Assembly (NCBI GenBank): GCA_028826165.1 | Contig: JAPDFW010000097.1 | Location: 181,531-245,530 of the forward strand | Length of the DNA: 64,000 nucleotides | Source of the DNA: Anaeramoeba ignava | Taxonomy: Eukaryota > Metamonada > Anaeramoebidae | Reading direction: 5' to 3' | Shown: positions 1 through 10,143 of the stretch, piece after piece | Numbering within the stretch: the stretch's first letter is position 1 | How the letters are laid out: every line of letters begins with the position of its first letter | Position numbers and translations under genes: made by a program | The notes under the pieces: generated by a model | Told to the model about the DNA's origin: nothing | Seen by the model: only the letters and a program-made list of their open reading frames with translations | Database searches by the model: none

Positions 1-1062
1 ATAAACATATTCCCGAAATTTGATAGTGTAGTTATAATTGAACCACCAATCCAAGTTGAAATTGATCTTTCTGGAGGAGCAGTAACTTTTAATGACATTG
101 TAAGAGGAGCTAAATATTGAATCTCTTTTCGAAGTCTATCCGCAAATCCTGGAAACTGTGATGAACCACCTGATAAAATAATATTTCCATATAGAAACCT
201 TCTTATATCAACATCACATTTGCTAATTGATTCATAAATAATTTCATGAATCCCTTTTTCTTCAATTCCATTTAAAGAAGGGTTGAACAACATTTCAGGA
301 CATTTCAATCTTTCATTTCCTATTGTAAAAAAATCTCCATTCATTGATTCATATTTTTTCTCAATCGATTTTTTTTCGTTTGCATTTTTCATTTCTTCTT
401 CGAAATCATAGGCAATATAACAAAGTTTTTCTTTGATATCACTGGCGATTTTCCTATCAGAAATCGAAACAAATGAATGTCCTCTTTCATTGAGCAATCT
501 CATCAAATATTCAGTCAAATCTCTTCCTCCAATATCCATTTTTTTGGTATGAATTGGGATATTAAACCCTTCATAAATAGGAACAATATAAGAAACTGTT
601 TCTCCAATATCAGCAACAATTCCTGTTGTTCTTCCTGATGCATAAATTGCCAAAATCGAAGAATTTTCCAGAAACAATGAAGGAAATCCATATTTTTCAA
701 ACATTATTTCAGCCATTTTTTCTCTTTTTGATTTTGGATTTAAAGGTGAATCACTTATTAACAGTGTGTGATCTTTTGGATCAATTTTCATTTCCTCATA
801 AAAACAATAATCCCATATTTTTTCCATATAATCAAAATTTGTGATGATTCCTTGGTTTATTGGATATTCCATATTTAGATTTTCTCTTTTTTTTTCTGCT
901 TCTTTGCCAATATAATATTTTTTTTCTTCTTTTCTCATTTTTTGTAATCCCAATTTTTGTTGCGAAAATTGTTTTTGGTTGCTCTTCTCCTCCAATGCCT
1001 ATTTGTATATTTCTTGATCCGTGATGCAAAACAATTGGCAAATTTAAATCAGAATCATCCAT
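1..1062 (-). CDS. Actin-related protein, 5' part (runs off left edge), one frameshift
   Basis: Actin-fold ATPase of the cytoskeleton or of a nuclear actin-like complex. Conserved actin segments appear in order on the minus strand: YASGRTTGIV, VSYIVPIYEGF, GGRDLTEYLMRLLNERGHSF, KEKLCYIAYDFEEEM, IGNERLKCPE, ILSGGSSQFPGFADRL and APPERSISTWIGGS. The start is ATG at 1062, followed upstream by the T/A-rich TTTTTCATTTTT-type element near 1080-1100. The N-terminal phosphate loop reads HHGSR where actins have DNGSG, so it is more divergent than a conventional actin. A single-base frameshift lies at the homopolymer at about 918-925: frame 1062-to-920 and frame 917-to-1 differ by one base, and removing one A restores the actin alignment. 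The C-terminus lies outside the window. Family assignment is secure; actin versus a specific Arp is not. Confidence 0.88.
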
Positions 1063-1119
1063 TTTTTTGATATTTTGTAAAGGAAAAAAATGAAAAAAAA
1101 AAATTCAATTTTTTCAGAT

Positions 1120-2215
1120 TTCTAATTAAATTTTATTTATATTTAAGTAATATTTTCAATTTTGAAACCTATTTTTGAAATAAAATATAAATAATTTATA
1201 AATAATTTATATTTTAAATTTTGGAAATAAATTTAATTAAAATATTTAATAATAAAAATATTAATTTCTAATTCAATTTTATTTATGTTTTAAGTAATAT
1301 TTTCAATTTTAAAATCTATTTTTGAAATAAATTATAAATAATTTATAAATAATTTATATTTTAAATTTTGGAAATAAAATTAATTAAAATATTTAATAAT
1401 GAAAATATTAATTTCTAATTAAATTTTATTTATATTTTAATAATATTTTCAATTTTAAAACCTATTTTTAAAATAAATTATAAATAAATTTATAAATAAT
1501 TTATATTTTAAATTTTGGAAATAAAATTTAATTAAAATATTTAATAATGAAAATATTAATTTCTAATTAAATTTTATTTATATTTTAGTAATATTTTCAA
1601 TTTTGAAACCTATTTTTAAAATAAAATATAAATAATTTATAATTAATTTATATTTTAAATTTTGGAAATAAAATTAATTAAAATATTTAATAATAAAAAT
1701 ATTAATTTCTAATTCAATTTTATTTATATTTTAAGTAATATTTTCAATTTTAAAATCTATTTTTGAAATAAAATTATAAATAATTTATAAATTAATTTAT
1801 ATTTTAAATTTTGGAAATAAAATTAATTAAAATATTTAATAATTAAAAATATTAATTTCTAATTCAATTTTATTTATATTTTAATAATATTTTCAATTTT
1901 AAAATCTATTTTTAAAATAAATTATAAATAAATTATAAATAATTTATATTTTAAATTTTGGAAATAAATTTAATTAAAATATTTAATAATAAAAATATCA
2001 ATTTCTAATTAAATTTTATTTATATTTAAGTAATATTTTCAATTTTAAATCTATTTTTAAAATAAGTTATAAATAAATTATAATTAATTTATATTTTAAA
2101 TTTTGGAAATAAAATTAATTAAAATATTTAATAATAAAAATATTAATTTCTAATTCAATTTTATTTATATTTTAATAATATTTTCAATTTTAAAATCTAT
2201 TTTTGAAATAAATTA
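1120..2215. repeat. Tandem satellite, 147-bp unit, about 7.5 copies
   Basis: Non-coding AT-rich array. The marker TTTTGGAAATAAA recurs with TTGG at 1221, 1368, 1515, 1662, 1811, 1958 and 2103, giving spacings of 147, 147, 147, 149, 147 and 145. Units differ by single-base changes and 1-2-bp indels. The array fills the space between the start of the actin-related gene and the start of the first ankyrin gene, and no ORF lies in it. Confidence 0.95.
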
Positions 2216-2280
2216 GCCAAAATCCTTTTTTCAAATATTTTTTGCTTTTTGAAATTTTTAGATCAAAAAAGAAAAATTTT

Positions 2281-2307
2281 TTTTTCATTTTTTTTTCATT
2301 TTCTAAA
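2281..2307 (+). promoter_or_regulatory. TTTTTCATTTTT start-proximal element, ankyrin gene 1
   Basis: Two T-tracts broken by CA (TTTTTCATTTTT, then TTCATTTTC) end a few bases before ATG 2308. The same element precedes most genes in the window. It resembles the Trichomonas initiator TCA+1 motif. Its position supports ATG 2308 over the in-frame ATG at 2242, which lies upstream of the element. Confidence 0.6.
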
Positions 2308-5300
2308 ATGGATCTTTTCACAATTATTGAACAAAATCAAATTGAAAAATTAAAAGAAATTAAATTTATTGAAGAAAAAGAACCACAAACAAAACAAATT
2401 CAAGTTCAAAATTCAAAAAAAGAAAAAGAAAAAGAAATCATATTAAATTTTGCTATTATAAAAAAATCATCAAAAGAAATGATTGAATTATTAATTGCCA
2501 AAGGAGTCAAAACACATTTACAAGATCAAAACGGAAGAAATTCATTGCATATTGCAATTATAAATAATTCACCAATTGAAATACTTGATTTATTAATTCA
2601 AAAGGGAATTTCAGTCAATTCAACAGATAAACAAAATCAAACATGTTTACATTTTGCTTGTCAAAATAATTCATCAATAAAAGTGATTAAATATTTAATT
2701 TCAAAAGGAGGTGATATCAATGCAAGAACAAGACAAAATCAAACCATTTTGCATTATGCTTGCAGGAATCAATCACTTGAAATAATCAAATACCTTGTTT
2801 CCAAAAAACTGAATATTCATTCAAAAACAAACTACAATGAAACATTGTTGCATTATGCTTGCCAACATAATTCGATTGAAGTGATTGAATATTTGCTTGA
2901 AAAAGGACTTGATGTTAATGCAAAAACATTTGGAAAAGAAACAGCTTTGCATTATGCTTGCCAACATAATTCGATTGAAGTGATTGAATATTTGCTTGAA
3001 AAAGGACTTGATATTAATGAAAAAACAAATTTTAATCAATCAACATTGCATTTGGCATGTCAATATAGTTCATCAATAGAAGTGATTAAATATTTGATTC
3101 AAGAAGGAGTTGATATCAATGCAACAACAAACTCAAACCAAACAGCTTTGCATTATGCTTGTCAAAAAAATTCCTCCATCGAAATTCTTAAATATCTTGT
3201 TGAGAAGGGAATTGATATTAATGCAAAAACAGCAACTAATCAAAATGCTCTGTTTTATGCTTGTCAAAGCAAATTATCAATTGAAATAATCAAATTTTTA
3301 GTTGAAAAAGGAATTGATGTAAATGCGAAAACAAATTTAAATGAAACCGTTTTGCATATTGCTTGTCAACATAAATTACCATTTGAAACAATCAAATTTT
3401 TAGTTGAAAAAGGAATAGATATCAATGCACAAACAAATCAACAAAAAACAGCTTTACATTTTGCTTGTCAATATAATGCATCTTTTGAAATTATTAAATT
3501 TTTAGTTGAAAAAGGAATAGATATCAATGCACAAACTCGAACAGAACAAACAGCTTTACATTTTGCTTGTCAATATAATTCATCTTTTGAAATTATTAAA
3601 TTTTTAATTGAAAAGGGAATAGATATCAAATGCAAAAGCAAGACAAAATCAAACTGTTTTACATTATCTTTGTCAAAACCCAAATCTCTCATTTGAAGCA
3701 ATCAAGTTTTTAGTTGAAAAGGGAATTGATATAAATTGCAAAACCAATCAAAATCAAACTGTTTTACATTATCTTTGTCAAAATCCAAATGCTCCATTTG
3801 AAGTAATCAAATTTTTAGTTGAAAAAGGAATTGATGTAAATGCGAAAACAAATGAAAATGAAACCGTTTTGCATATTGCTTGTCAACATAAATTACCATT
3901 TGAAACAATCAAATTTTTAGTTGAAAAAGGAATAGATATCAATGCACAAACATCTTTCAAACAAACAGCTTTACATTTTGCTTGTCAATATAATGCATCT
4001 TTTGAAATTATCAAATTTTTAATTGAAAAGGGAATAGATATCAATGCAGAAAGCAATTTAAAATACACAGCTTTACATTTAGCCTTTCAAAACGATTCTT
4101 CATTTGAAATTATTAAATTATTACTTTACAAAGGAATTGATATTAATGCAAAAGCATTTCACGAAGAAAGTGTTCTTCATTTTGCATGTCAATTTAATGC
4201 TTCAATTGAGATAATCAAGTATTTAGTTGAGAATGGAGTTGATATTAATGCAAAAACAGCAAGTGGAGAAACTGCTTTAGATTATCTTTGCTCAAAGAAA
4301 CCATCCTTTGAAATTATTCAGTATTTAGTTGAGAAAGGAATTGATCTTCATTCAAAATCAAATCACAATCATACATCTTTACATCTAGTTTGCCTTAGCA
4401 ATCCATCATTTGAAATAATTCGTTATTTGATAGAAAAAGGAGTTGATGTAAATACAAAAACAGAAAGAAATGAAACAGCTCTTCATTTCGCATGCCAAAG
4501 CAATCCATCATTAGATACTATTAAACTCTTGGTTGGAAAAGCGGTTGATATCAATGCAAAAGCATATCACAATGAGACAGCTCTTCATTTCGCTTGCCAT
4601 TATAAACTCTCTTTTGAAATCATCAAATATCTAATTGAAAGTGGAATCGATATTCATGCCAAAACAGACGCAAATCAAACTGCTCTCCATTATGCTTGCC
4701 AAATTAATCCATCATTTGCAGTCGTTGAATATTTAATTTCAAAAGGAATTGATATTAACCTCAAAACAGCATCAAATGAAACACCTTTATCCATTTCAAT
4801 TCAAAATGGAAATCAGAAACTCGTTCAAATTCTATTAAATAACCAAGCCAATTTTTATGATTTACAAGAAAAAGAAATCTCAAAAGAATTTCTTGAATCC
4901 TTTTTACAAGTTTATTCAATCAATGAAGATTTCAGCAATTTCTTCATTTCAGATGATAATTTTCCTGATTATAAAATTGAATCAAATGATTTCTTCAAAT
5001 TTAATGTTCATAAATTAATTCTATTAACAAGATTTGATAATGATGAAACAATTTTACAAAAATTTATTGATATTTGCAAAACAAAATCAAAAGAAGAAGT
5101 TCAAATTATCCTAAATTTCCTTTACACAGGCTTTCCCAATTTTGGAGAAATTATTGAAAAATTCCAACATCAAATTGAAAAAAATTCCCAAAATGATTCA
5201 AAATCAAGTTATTTTTGGGGAGGAAGACAATTTGAAGAGCAAAAAACAATTTTGAGAGAAATTGAACAAAACCAAACTAGAATTGAAGATTTTTTCAAAC

Positions 5301-5686
5301 AAATGGGATTTGATTCAAATTGGATTGAATCCAAAAAAGGAAGAAAAGGAATAATAAAAGATCTTCATCAATTATATCAAAATGAATCAACAAAAGATTT
5401 TACGATAATTGTTGAGGAAAAAGAAATTAAAGCTCATAAATTGATATTAATAATAAGAAGTGAATTATTCAAAGGAATGTTTCTAAGTGTTCAAGATTCA
5501 TCAAATCAAGTTCATGATTATTCAAAGAAATCATTTGAAACAATTAATCAATTAATTTATTTCTTCTATCACAATGAATTTGATGAAACAAAAGAAATTA
5601 CAAAAGAAATTATTCAAGAATTTAAAGGTTTAAAAGATTATTTCCAATTAAATCAACATTCCAAAATTGATTTTTCAAAATTTTAA
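2308..5686 (+). CDS. Ankyrin-repeat protein with two C-terminal BTB domains (one frameshift)
   Basis: A scaffold-type protein: a long ankyrin solenoid followed by two BTB/POZ-like modules. BTB domains commonly dimerise or bind Cul3, so a substrate-adaptor role is plausible but inferred. About 23 ankyrin repeats of 33 residues run from roughly 2420 to 4850, with the consensus D(I/V)NAKT..N.TALHYACQ......IIKFLVEKGI. The first BTB-like module (NFPDYKIES.DFFKFNVHKL) lies at about 4960-5130. The second (STKDFTIIVEEKEIKAHKL) lies at about 5390-5620. Start ATG 2308 (MDLFTIIEQNQ) follows a TTTTTCATTTTT element. One extra A at 3628-3630 (ATCAAATGC instead of ATCAATGC in sister repeats) shifts the frame. 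Repeats continue without a gap in the new frame, so this looks like a sequence error or a very recent lesion, not two genes. Confidence 0.88.
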
Positions 5687-5753
5687 TTTTGATTAATAAA
5701 AAATTTTGGATTGAAAATGTTTTTTTTCATTTTTTTACTTACAAAAGAAAATT

Positions 5754-8708
5754 ATGAAAGCTTATTCAATAAATAAACCACTATTTATTGCATGTGAAGA
5801 TAATTCATTAGAGGACTTAAAAAAAGCGATTGAAGATGAATTGAATGTTAATGGAGAAAATTATGGATCTGAAACACCTTTGCATGTTTGTTGTAAACAA
5901 AAAGATCCAAGTATAATTGAATTGATGAAATATCTTATTGAAAAGGGAGCATTTCCAACAAATCTAACTTCCCAACAAGAAACCCTTTTGCACTATTCTT
6001 GTCAATATCAAAATTCAATTGAAATTATCAAGTTTCTTGTTGAAAAAGGTGTTGATTTAAAACAATCAACAAAAGAAAGCAAAGAGACAGTTTTGCATTA
6101 TGCTTGCAAATTCCAAAAAGAAAATCTTCTTGAAGTGATCCAATTTCTTGTTTCAAAAGGAGCTGATGTGAATGCAAAAACAAAAGATAATGAAACTGTT
6201 TTGCATTTTGTTTGTCGATATCAAAATACAATTGAGGCCGTTAAATTTTTGGTTTCCAAAAAAGCAGATTTGAAAACAAAAACAACCTCTCAAGAATCCA
6301 TTTTGCATTATGCTTGTAAATATGGCAATTCCTCAGAGATTATCCAATTTCTTATTGAAAAGAAACTTGATGTGAATGCAAAAACAAAGGAGAATGAAAC
6401 TGCTTTGCATTTTGTTTGCCAAAAAGAGAATTCAAGTAAACTTGTCTCTTTACTTCTTGCAAAAAAAGCCAAAATCAAAATTGCAAATAATTTAAAACAA
6501 ACCCCTTTGCATCTTGCTTGTCAACTTCAGGATTCTTTTGAAATTGTCAATCTTCTTATTCAAAAAGGTGCGAATGTCAAAGTCAAAGATGATCACGAAC
6601 AAACACCATTGCATTTAGTTTGCCAAAAAAAACCAAATAATTTTCTTCAGGTTGTCAAAAGTCTTGTTGAGAAAAAAGCAGATGTAAATGCCAAAAACGA
6701 TGAGCTTCAAACACCTTTGCATTATGTTTGCCATATCAAAAGAAGAACACTTCAGGAAATTATTGACTCTATTGGTGACAAACAAGAAGATAACGAAAAT
6801 GGATTAAAAGACTTGCTGGAGGTTGTCAAATTTCTTGTTTCAAAAGGAGCTGATGTTAATGCAAAAAACGAAAATCAACAACTTCCTTTACATTATGCTT
6901 GCCAAGAAAAAAATTCAATTGAAATTGTGGAATTTCTTGTTTCAAAAGGAGCTGATGTGAATGCAAAAACAAATGAGAATGAAACTGCTTTTCATTATGC
7001 TTGCCGAACAAGTTTAATTGAAGTAATCAAGTTTTTATTCGAGAGAGAAGTTGATATTAATGAATCAAACGATGAAAATGAAACACCTTTACATTTAGCT
7101 TGCAGATTTAGAGATAATAACTCACTTGAAGTAATTAAATTCCTTGTTGAAAAAGGAGCTGATGTTAATCGAGTCACAAACAAACAAATGACTCCCTTGT
7201 TACTCATTGCGAAATACCACAGTTCATTTGAAATTCTTAAATATCTTGTTGACAAAGGAGCAAATATTCATGCAAAAACAGCACAAGAAGAATCAGTTTT
7301 GCATTTTTGTGTTTCTGGAAATGAAAATCCATTTGAAGTGGTCAAATATTTTGTTGAAAAAGGGGTTGATGTCAACAGTTTAACAAGTGATTCAAAAGAA
7401 TCCCCATTGCATATGGCTTGTGAATTCTCAACTAAGTTATCTCTTGAAGTGATTCAATTTCTTGTTTCAAAAGGATCTGATGTGAATGCAAAAACAAAAG
7501 ATAATGAAACTCCTTTGCATTTTGCTTGTCAATATCAAAAATCGCTTGAAGTGATTCAATTTCTTGTTTCAAAAGGAGCTGATGTGAATGCAAAAACAAA
7601 AGGGAATGAAACTCCTTTGCATTTTGCTTGTTCTAATAAAGAGATGGAGAGTTGTCACAAAATTATCAAATTTATTGCTGAGAAATGTGATAATTTGAAT
7701 GCGAAATCCAAATATGGAATAACACCTCTTTCCACTTTAAAGAAAAACAAAAATTCATTTGGAATTCAAATTCTATTAATGAATGATTTAGCTCTTACTC
7801 TTTTGGAACAAAAAGGGAGAATTTCTGGAAAATTGAAAAATCTTTTACCCAAAGTTTATTCAATCAATGAAGATTTCAACAAAATCTTAAAATCAAATGA
7901 TAATTTTCCTGATTACAAAATTGAATCAAGTGATTTCTTCAAATTTAATGTTCATAAATTAATTCTATTAACAAGATTTGATAATGATGAAACAATTTTA
8001 CAAAAATTTATTGATATTTGCAAAACAAAATCAAAAGAAGAAGTTCAAATTATGCTAAATTTCCTTTACACAGGCTTTCCCAATTTTGAAGAATTTACCA
8101 AATTATTTTCTTTTGAATTAGATCAAAGTGAAAGTGAAAGTGAAGATGAGATTCAAAAAGAAAAAGAAAGAAAAAGGGAAGAAGAAGAAAAAAAATATGT
8201 TTTCCAAAGAAATTTAAGTTTTTCAGATGTTTCTTCAGAAGATGAAAAGCAAAGTAAAAATTATTTCAATGGATTCAAACAAGAAATGAAGAGAATTGAA
8301 GATTTTTTCAAACAAATGGGATTTGATTCAAATTGGATTGAATCCAAAAAAGGAAGAAAAGGAATAATAAAAGATCTTCATCAATTATATCAAAATGAAT
8401 CAACAAAAGATTTTACGATAATTGTTGAGGAAAAAGAAATTAAAGCTCATAAATTGATATTAATGATAAGAAGTGAATTATTCAAAGGAATGTTTCTAAG
8501 TGTTCAAGATTCATCAAATCAAGTTCATGATTATTCAAAGAAATCATTTGAAACAATTAATCAATTAATTTATTTCTTCTATCACAATGAATTTGATGAA
8601 ACAAAAGAAATTACAAAAGAAATTATTCAAGAATTTAAAGGTTTAAAAGATTATTTCCAATTAAATCAACATTCCAAAATTGATTTTTCAAAATTTTCAA
8701 AAATTTAA
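5754..8708 (+). CDS. Ankyrin-repeat protein with two C-terminal BTB domains (paralogue 2)
   Basis: Intact 984-residue paralogue of the upstream gene, starting 67 bp after it in the same direction. Residues 1-40 form a cap (MKAYSINKPLFIACEDN). About 20 ankyrin repeats follow to about residue 660, typically E(V/I)(I/V)KFLVSKGADVNAKT.DNETPLHFAC. Some repeats carry insertions, for example an acidic one at 6771-6810. The first BTB-like module is at about residues 715-790. A Glu/Lys-rich linker follows at about 785-830 and the second BTB at about 880-960. The start is the ATG directly after TTTTTTTCATTTTTTTAC. The 3' 400 bp is nearly identical to that of paralogue 1, while the ankyrin part is much more diverged. 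Role inferred: BTB-type adaptor. Confidence 0.92.
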   Translation: MKAYSINKPLFIACEDNSLEDLKKAIEDELNVNGENYGSETPLHVCCKQKDPSIIELMKYLIEKGAFPTNLTSQQETLLHYSCQYQNSIEIIKFLVEKGVDLKQSTKESKETVLHYACKFQKENLLEVIQFLVSKGADVNAKTKDNETVLHFVCRYQNTIEAVKFLVSKKADLKTKTTSQESILHYACKYGNSSEIIQFLIEKKLDVNAKTKENETALHFVCQKENSSKLVSLLLAKKAKIKIANNLKQTPLHLACQLQDSFEIVNLLIQKGANVKVKDDHEQTPLHLVCQKKPNNFLQVVKSLVEKKADVNAKNDELQTPLHYVCHIKRRTLQEIIDSIGDKQEDNENGLKDLLEVVKFLVSKGADVNAKNENQQLPLHYACQEKNSIEIVEFLVSKGADVNAKTNENETAFHYACRTSLIEVIKFLFEREVDINESNDENETPLHLACRFRDNNSLEVIKFLVEKGADVNRVTNKQMTPLLLIAKYHSSFEILKYLVDKGANIHAKTAQEESVLHFCVSGNENPFEVVKYFVEKGVDVNSLTSDSKESPLHMACEFSTKLSLEVIQFLVSKGSDVNAKTKDNETPLHFACQYQKSLEVIQFLVSKGADVNAKTKGNETPLHFACSNKEMESCHKIIKFIAEKCDNLNAKSKYGITPLSTLKKNKNSFGIQILLMNDLALTLLEQKGRISGKLKNLLPKVYSINEDFNKILKSNDNFPDYKIESSDFFKFNVHKLILLTRFDNDETILQKFIDICKTKSKEEVQIMLNFLYTGFPNFEEFTKLFSFELDQSESESEDEIQKEKERKREEEEKKYVFQRNLSFSDVSSEDEKQSKNYFNGFKQEMKRIEDFFKQMGFDSNWIESKKGRKGIIKDLHQLYQNESTKDFTIIVEEKEIKAHKLILMIRSELFKGMFLSVQDSSNQVHDYSKKSFETINQLIYFFYHNEFDETKEITKEIIQEFKGLKDYFQLNQHSKIDFSKFSKI

Positions 8709-8734
8709 AAATTTAATTGATTTAAAATGTTCTT

Positions 8735-9530
8735 TTATTGATTTTTTTTTGATTCTTTAATTGAATAGTTTTGGATTTTTTTTGCAAGTAAAGGAGTTAA
8801 AATTAAAGCTAAAATGGCAAGAATAACTGCTGTTATAATAACAGGATAACAAGAAACAGGAATATTAATTGGATCTAAATTTTCCAAAACTAAAAAGAAA
8901 AATAAAAGAAAAATTAAAATTAAAATTAAAATTAAAATTTTTTCAAAATATAAAATACTAATATTGATAGGAATTAATCTTTTTTCATAATTTTCAAGAT
9001 GAGAAAATCCATCATATAAAGGTAAAACATTTAAAAAAGGATGACAAATTGAATTTACTGTTCCACAACAATTGGTTTCATCAATTAATTCTTCAATTTG
9101 CAAAATTGAATTAACAGAAAAAATAACTTTTTCTGCATTTAATAATTTTCTTTGACCATTTTTTGGAATTTTTTCATTAACACAAGTAAAAGATTCCTTT
9201 TCATTTGGATAACATTGACATTCTGTAAATAATTCCATTTTAAAATTTGTTGGATTCTTTTTAGGATTTAAAAAGAAAAATATATAAAAAATAAAAAATT
9301 TTTTTTTGATAAAATATTATTTAATTATTTATTTTTACTGAAGATGAATATGATATTTTAATTTCATATTTTGTATTTTGAGTTAAATTGTTTAAATAAA
9401 ATTTATGAGAAACATCTGGTAAAATTTCTAAGTTATTTAAAGGTAAATTTGGAGATAAATTTGTTTCTAATTCATTTGTAAATTGAATTATAAGTAAATA
9501 TAATAATAAAAAATAAAGGAAATTTTTCAT
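8735..9530 (-). CDS. Small secretory-pathway membrane protein, two exons (unknown family)
   Basis: Two exons are read as one 237-residue protein: 9339-9530 (64 codons) and 8735-9256, joined by an 81-bp intron with donor GTAAAA and acceptor AAAAAG. Splicing is in phase 0 and keeps one frame. The N-terminus MKNFLYFLLLYLLIIQFTN is a clear signal peptide. A short ectodomain contains NLTQNTKYEIKISYSSS (fibronectin-III-like wording) and several Cys (TECQC, NCCG). Two hydrophobic segments follow, one very rich in Leu/Ile (about residues 162-185) and one near the C-terminus (VIITAVILAILALILTPLLA). I do not recognise the family. It diverges from SEC61G across 74 bp. Splice sites are inferred. Confidence 0.7.
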
Positions 9531-9604
9531 TTGAATTTTAAATAAAAAAAAAAATGAAAAAATTTTTTTTAATTTTTTTTTTTCATTTTTTTTTTCTTTT
9601 TTTA
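9531..9604. promoter_or_regulatory. Compact divergent promoter between membrane-protein gene and SEC61G
   Basis: Only 74 bp separate the two start codons. The space holds AAAAATGAAAAAA (the reverse form of the start element) near 9550 and TTTTTTCATTTTTT near 9580, each close to its own ATG. Each half therefore looks like a separate start element facing outward. Confidence 0.6.
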
Positions 9605-9905
9605 ATGGAAGAATTTATTGTTAATGAAATTATAGCACCTTTAAGGAAATTTTTTAAACAAAGTTATCAATTTCTTGTGAGATGCACAAAACCTGATAAA
9701 AAAGGTTTTTAAAAACAAAATTTTTTTGGAAAATAAAATAATTAAAAAAAATTTTTAAATTATATTCTTTTTTCTATTTAAATAATTAGAATTTTCTAAA
9801 ACAGCTCTTGCTACTTTAATTGGATTTGCTATTATGGGAACTATTGGTTTTGTTATTAAATTAATTTTTATGGTTATTAATAATATTCTTATTGGAAGTG
9901 GATAA
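9605..9905 (+). CDS. SEC61G: Sec61 gamma subunit (SecE homologue), two exons
   Basis: Gamma subunit of the ER protein-conducting channel. It clamps Sec61 alpha and spans the membrane once. Exons are 9605-9704 and 9790-9905; the intron 9705-9789 has donor GTTTTT and acceptor ATTAG and splits a Glu codon (G|AA). The joined product is 71 residues, the usual family length. It carries the family signatures [18 protein letters not shown], then [18 protein letters not shown] (membrane helix) and INNILIGSG at the C-terminus. It is too short and too split to show as a long ORF. The start is the ATG 20 bp after TTTCATTTTT. Confidence 0.95.
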
Positions 9906-10143
9906 AATAAGAAAAATAAACAAAAAAAAAATAAATAAAAAGAAAAGAAAAAAATTTTTTTTTAAAAAGAAAGAATAATAATAATAATAATAATAAAGAA
10001 AAAACAAATTCAACATTTAAATTAAATTTCAAATGTTTTTTCTTTTTCTATTATATTTTTTAAAACAAATTAACGTAATTTTTTAATTTTTTTTTAATTT
10101 TTTTTTTCATTTTTTTTCTTTTTTTTTTTTTCTAAAATTTTTT
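9906..10143 (+). promoter_or_regulatory. SEC61G-PRP8 intergenic region with PRP8 start element
   Basis: No gene is seen. The region holds a (AAT)n microsatellite at about 9977-10000. Long T-tracts with the element TTTTTTCATTTTTTTTC follow at about 10100-10120, 33 bp before ATG 10144 of PRP8. Confidence 0.55.

Noticed and set aside
2242-2307. Upstream in-frame ATG extending ankyrin protein 1 by 22 residues
   Set aside because: The extension is encoded by T/A tracts containing the start-proximal element; ATG 2308 fits the spacing of other genes.
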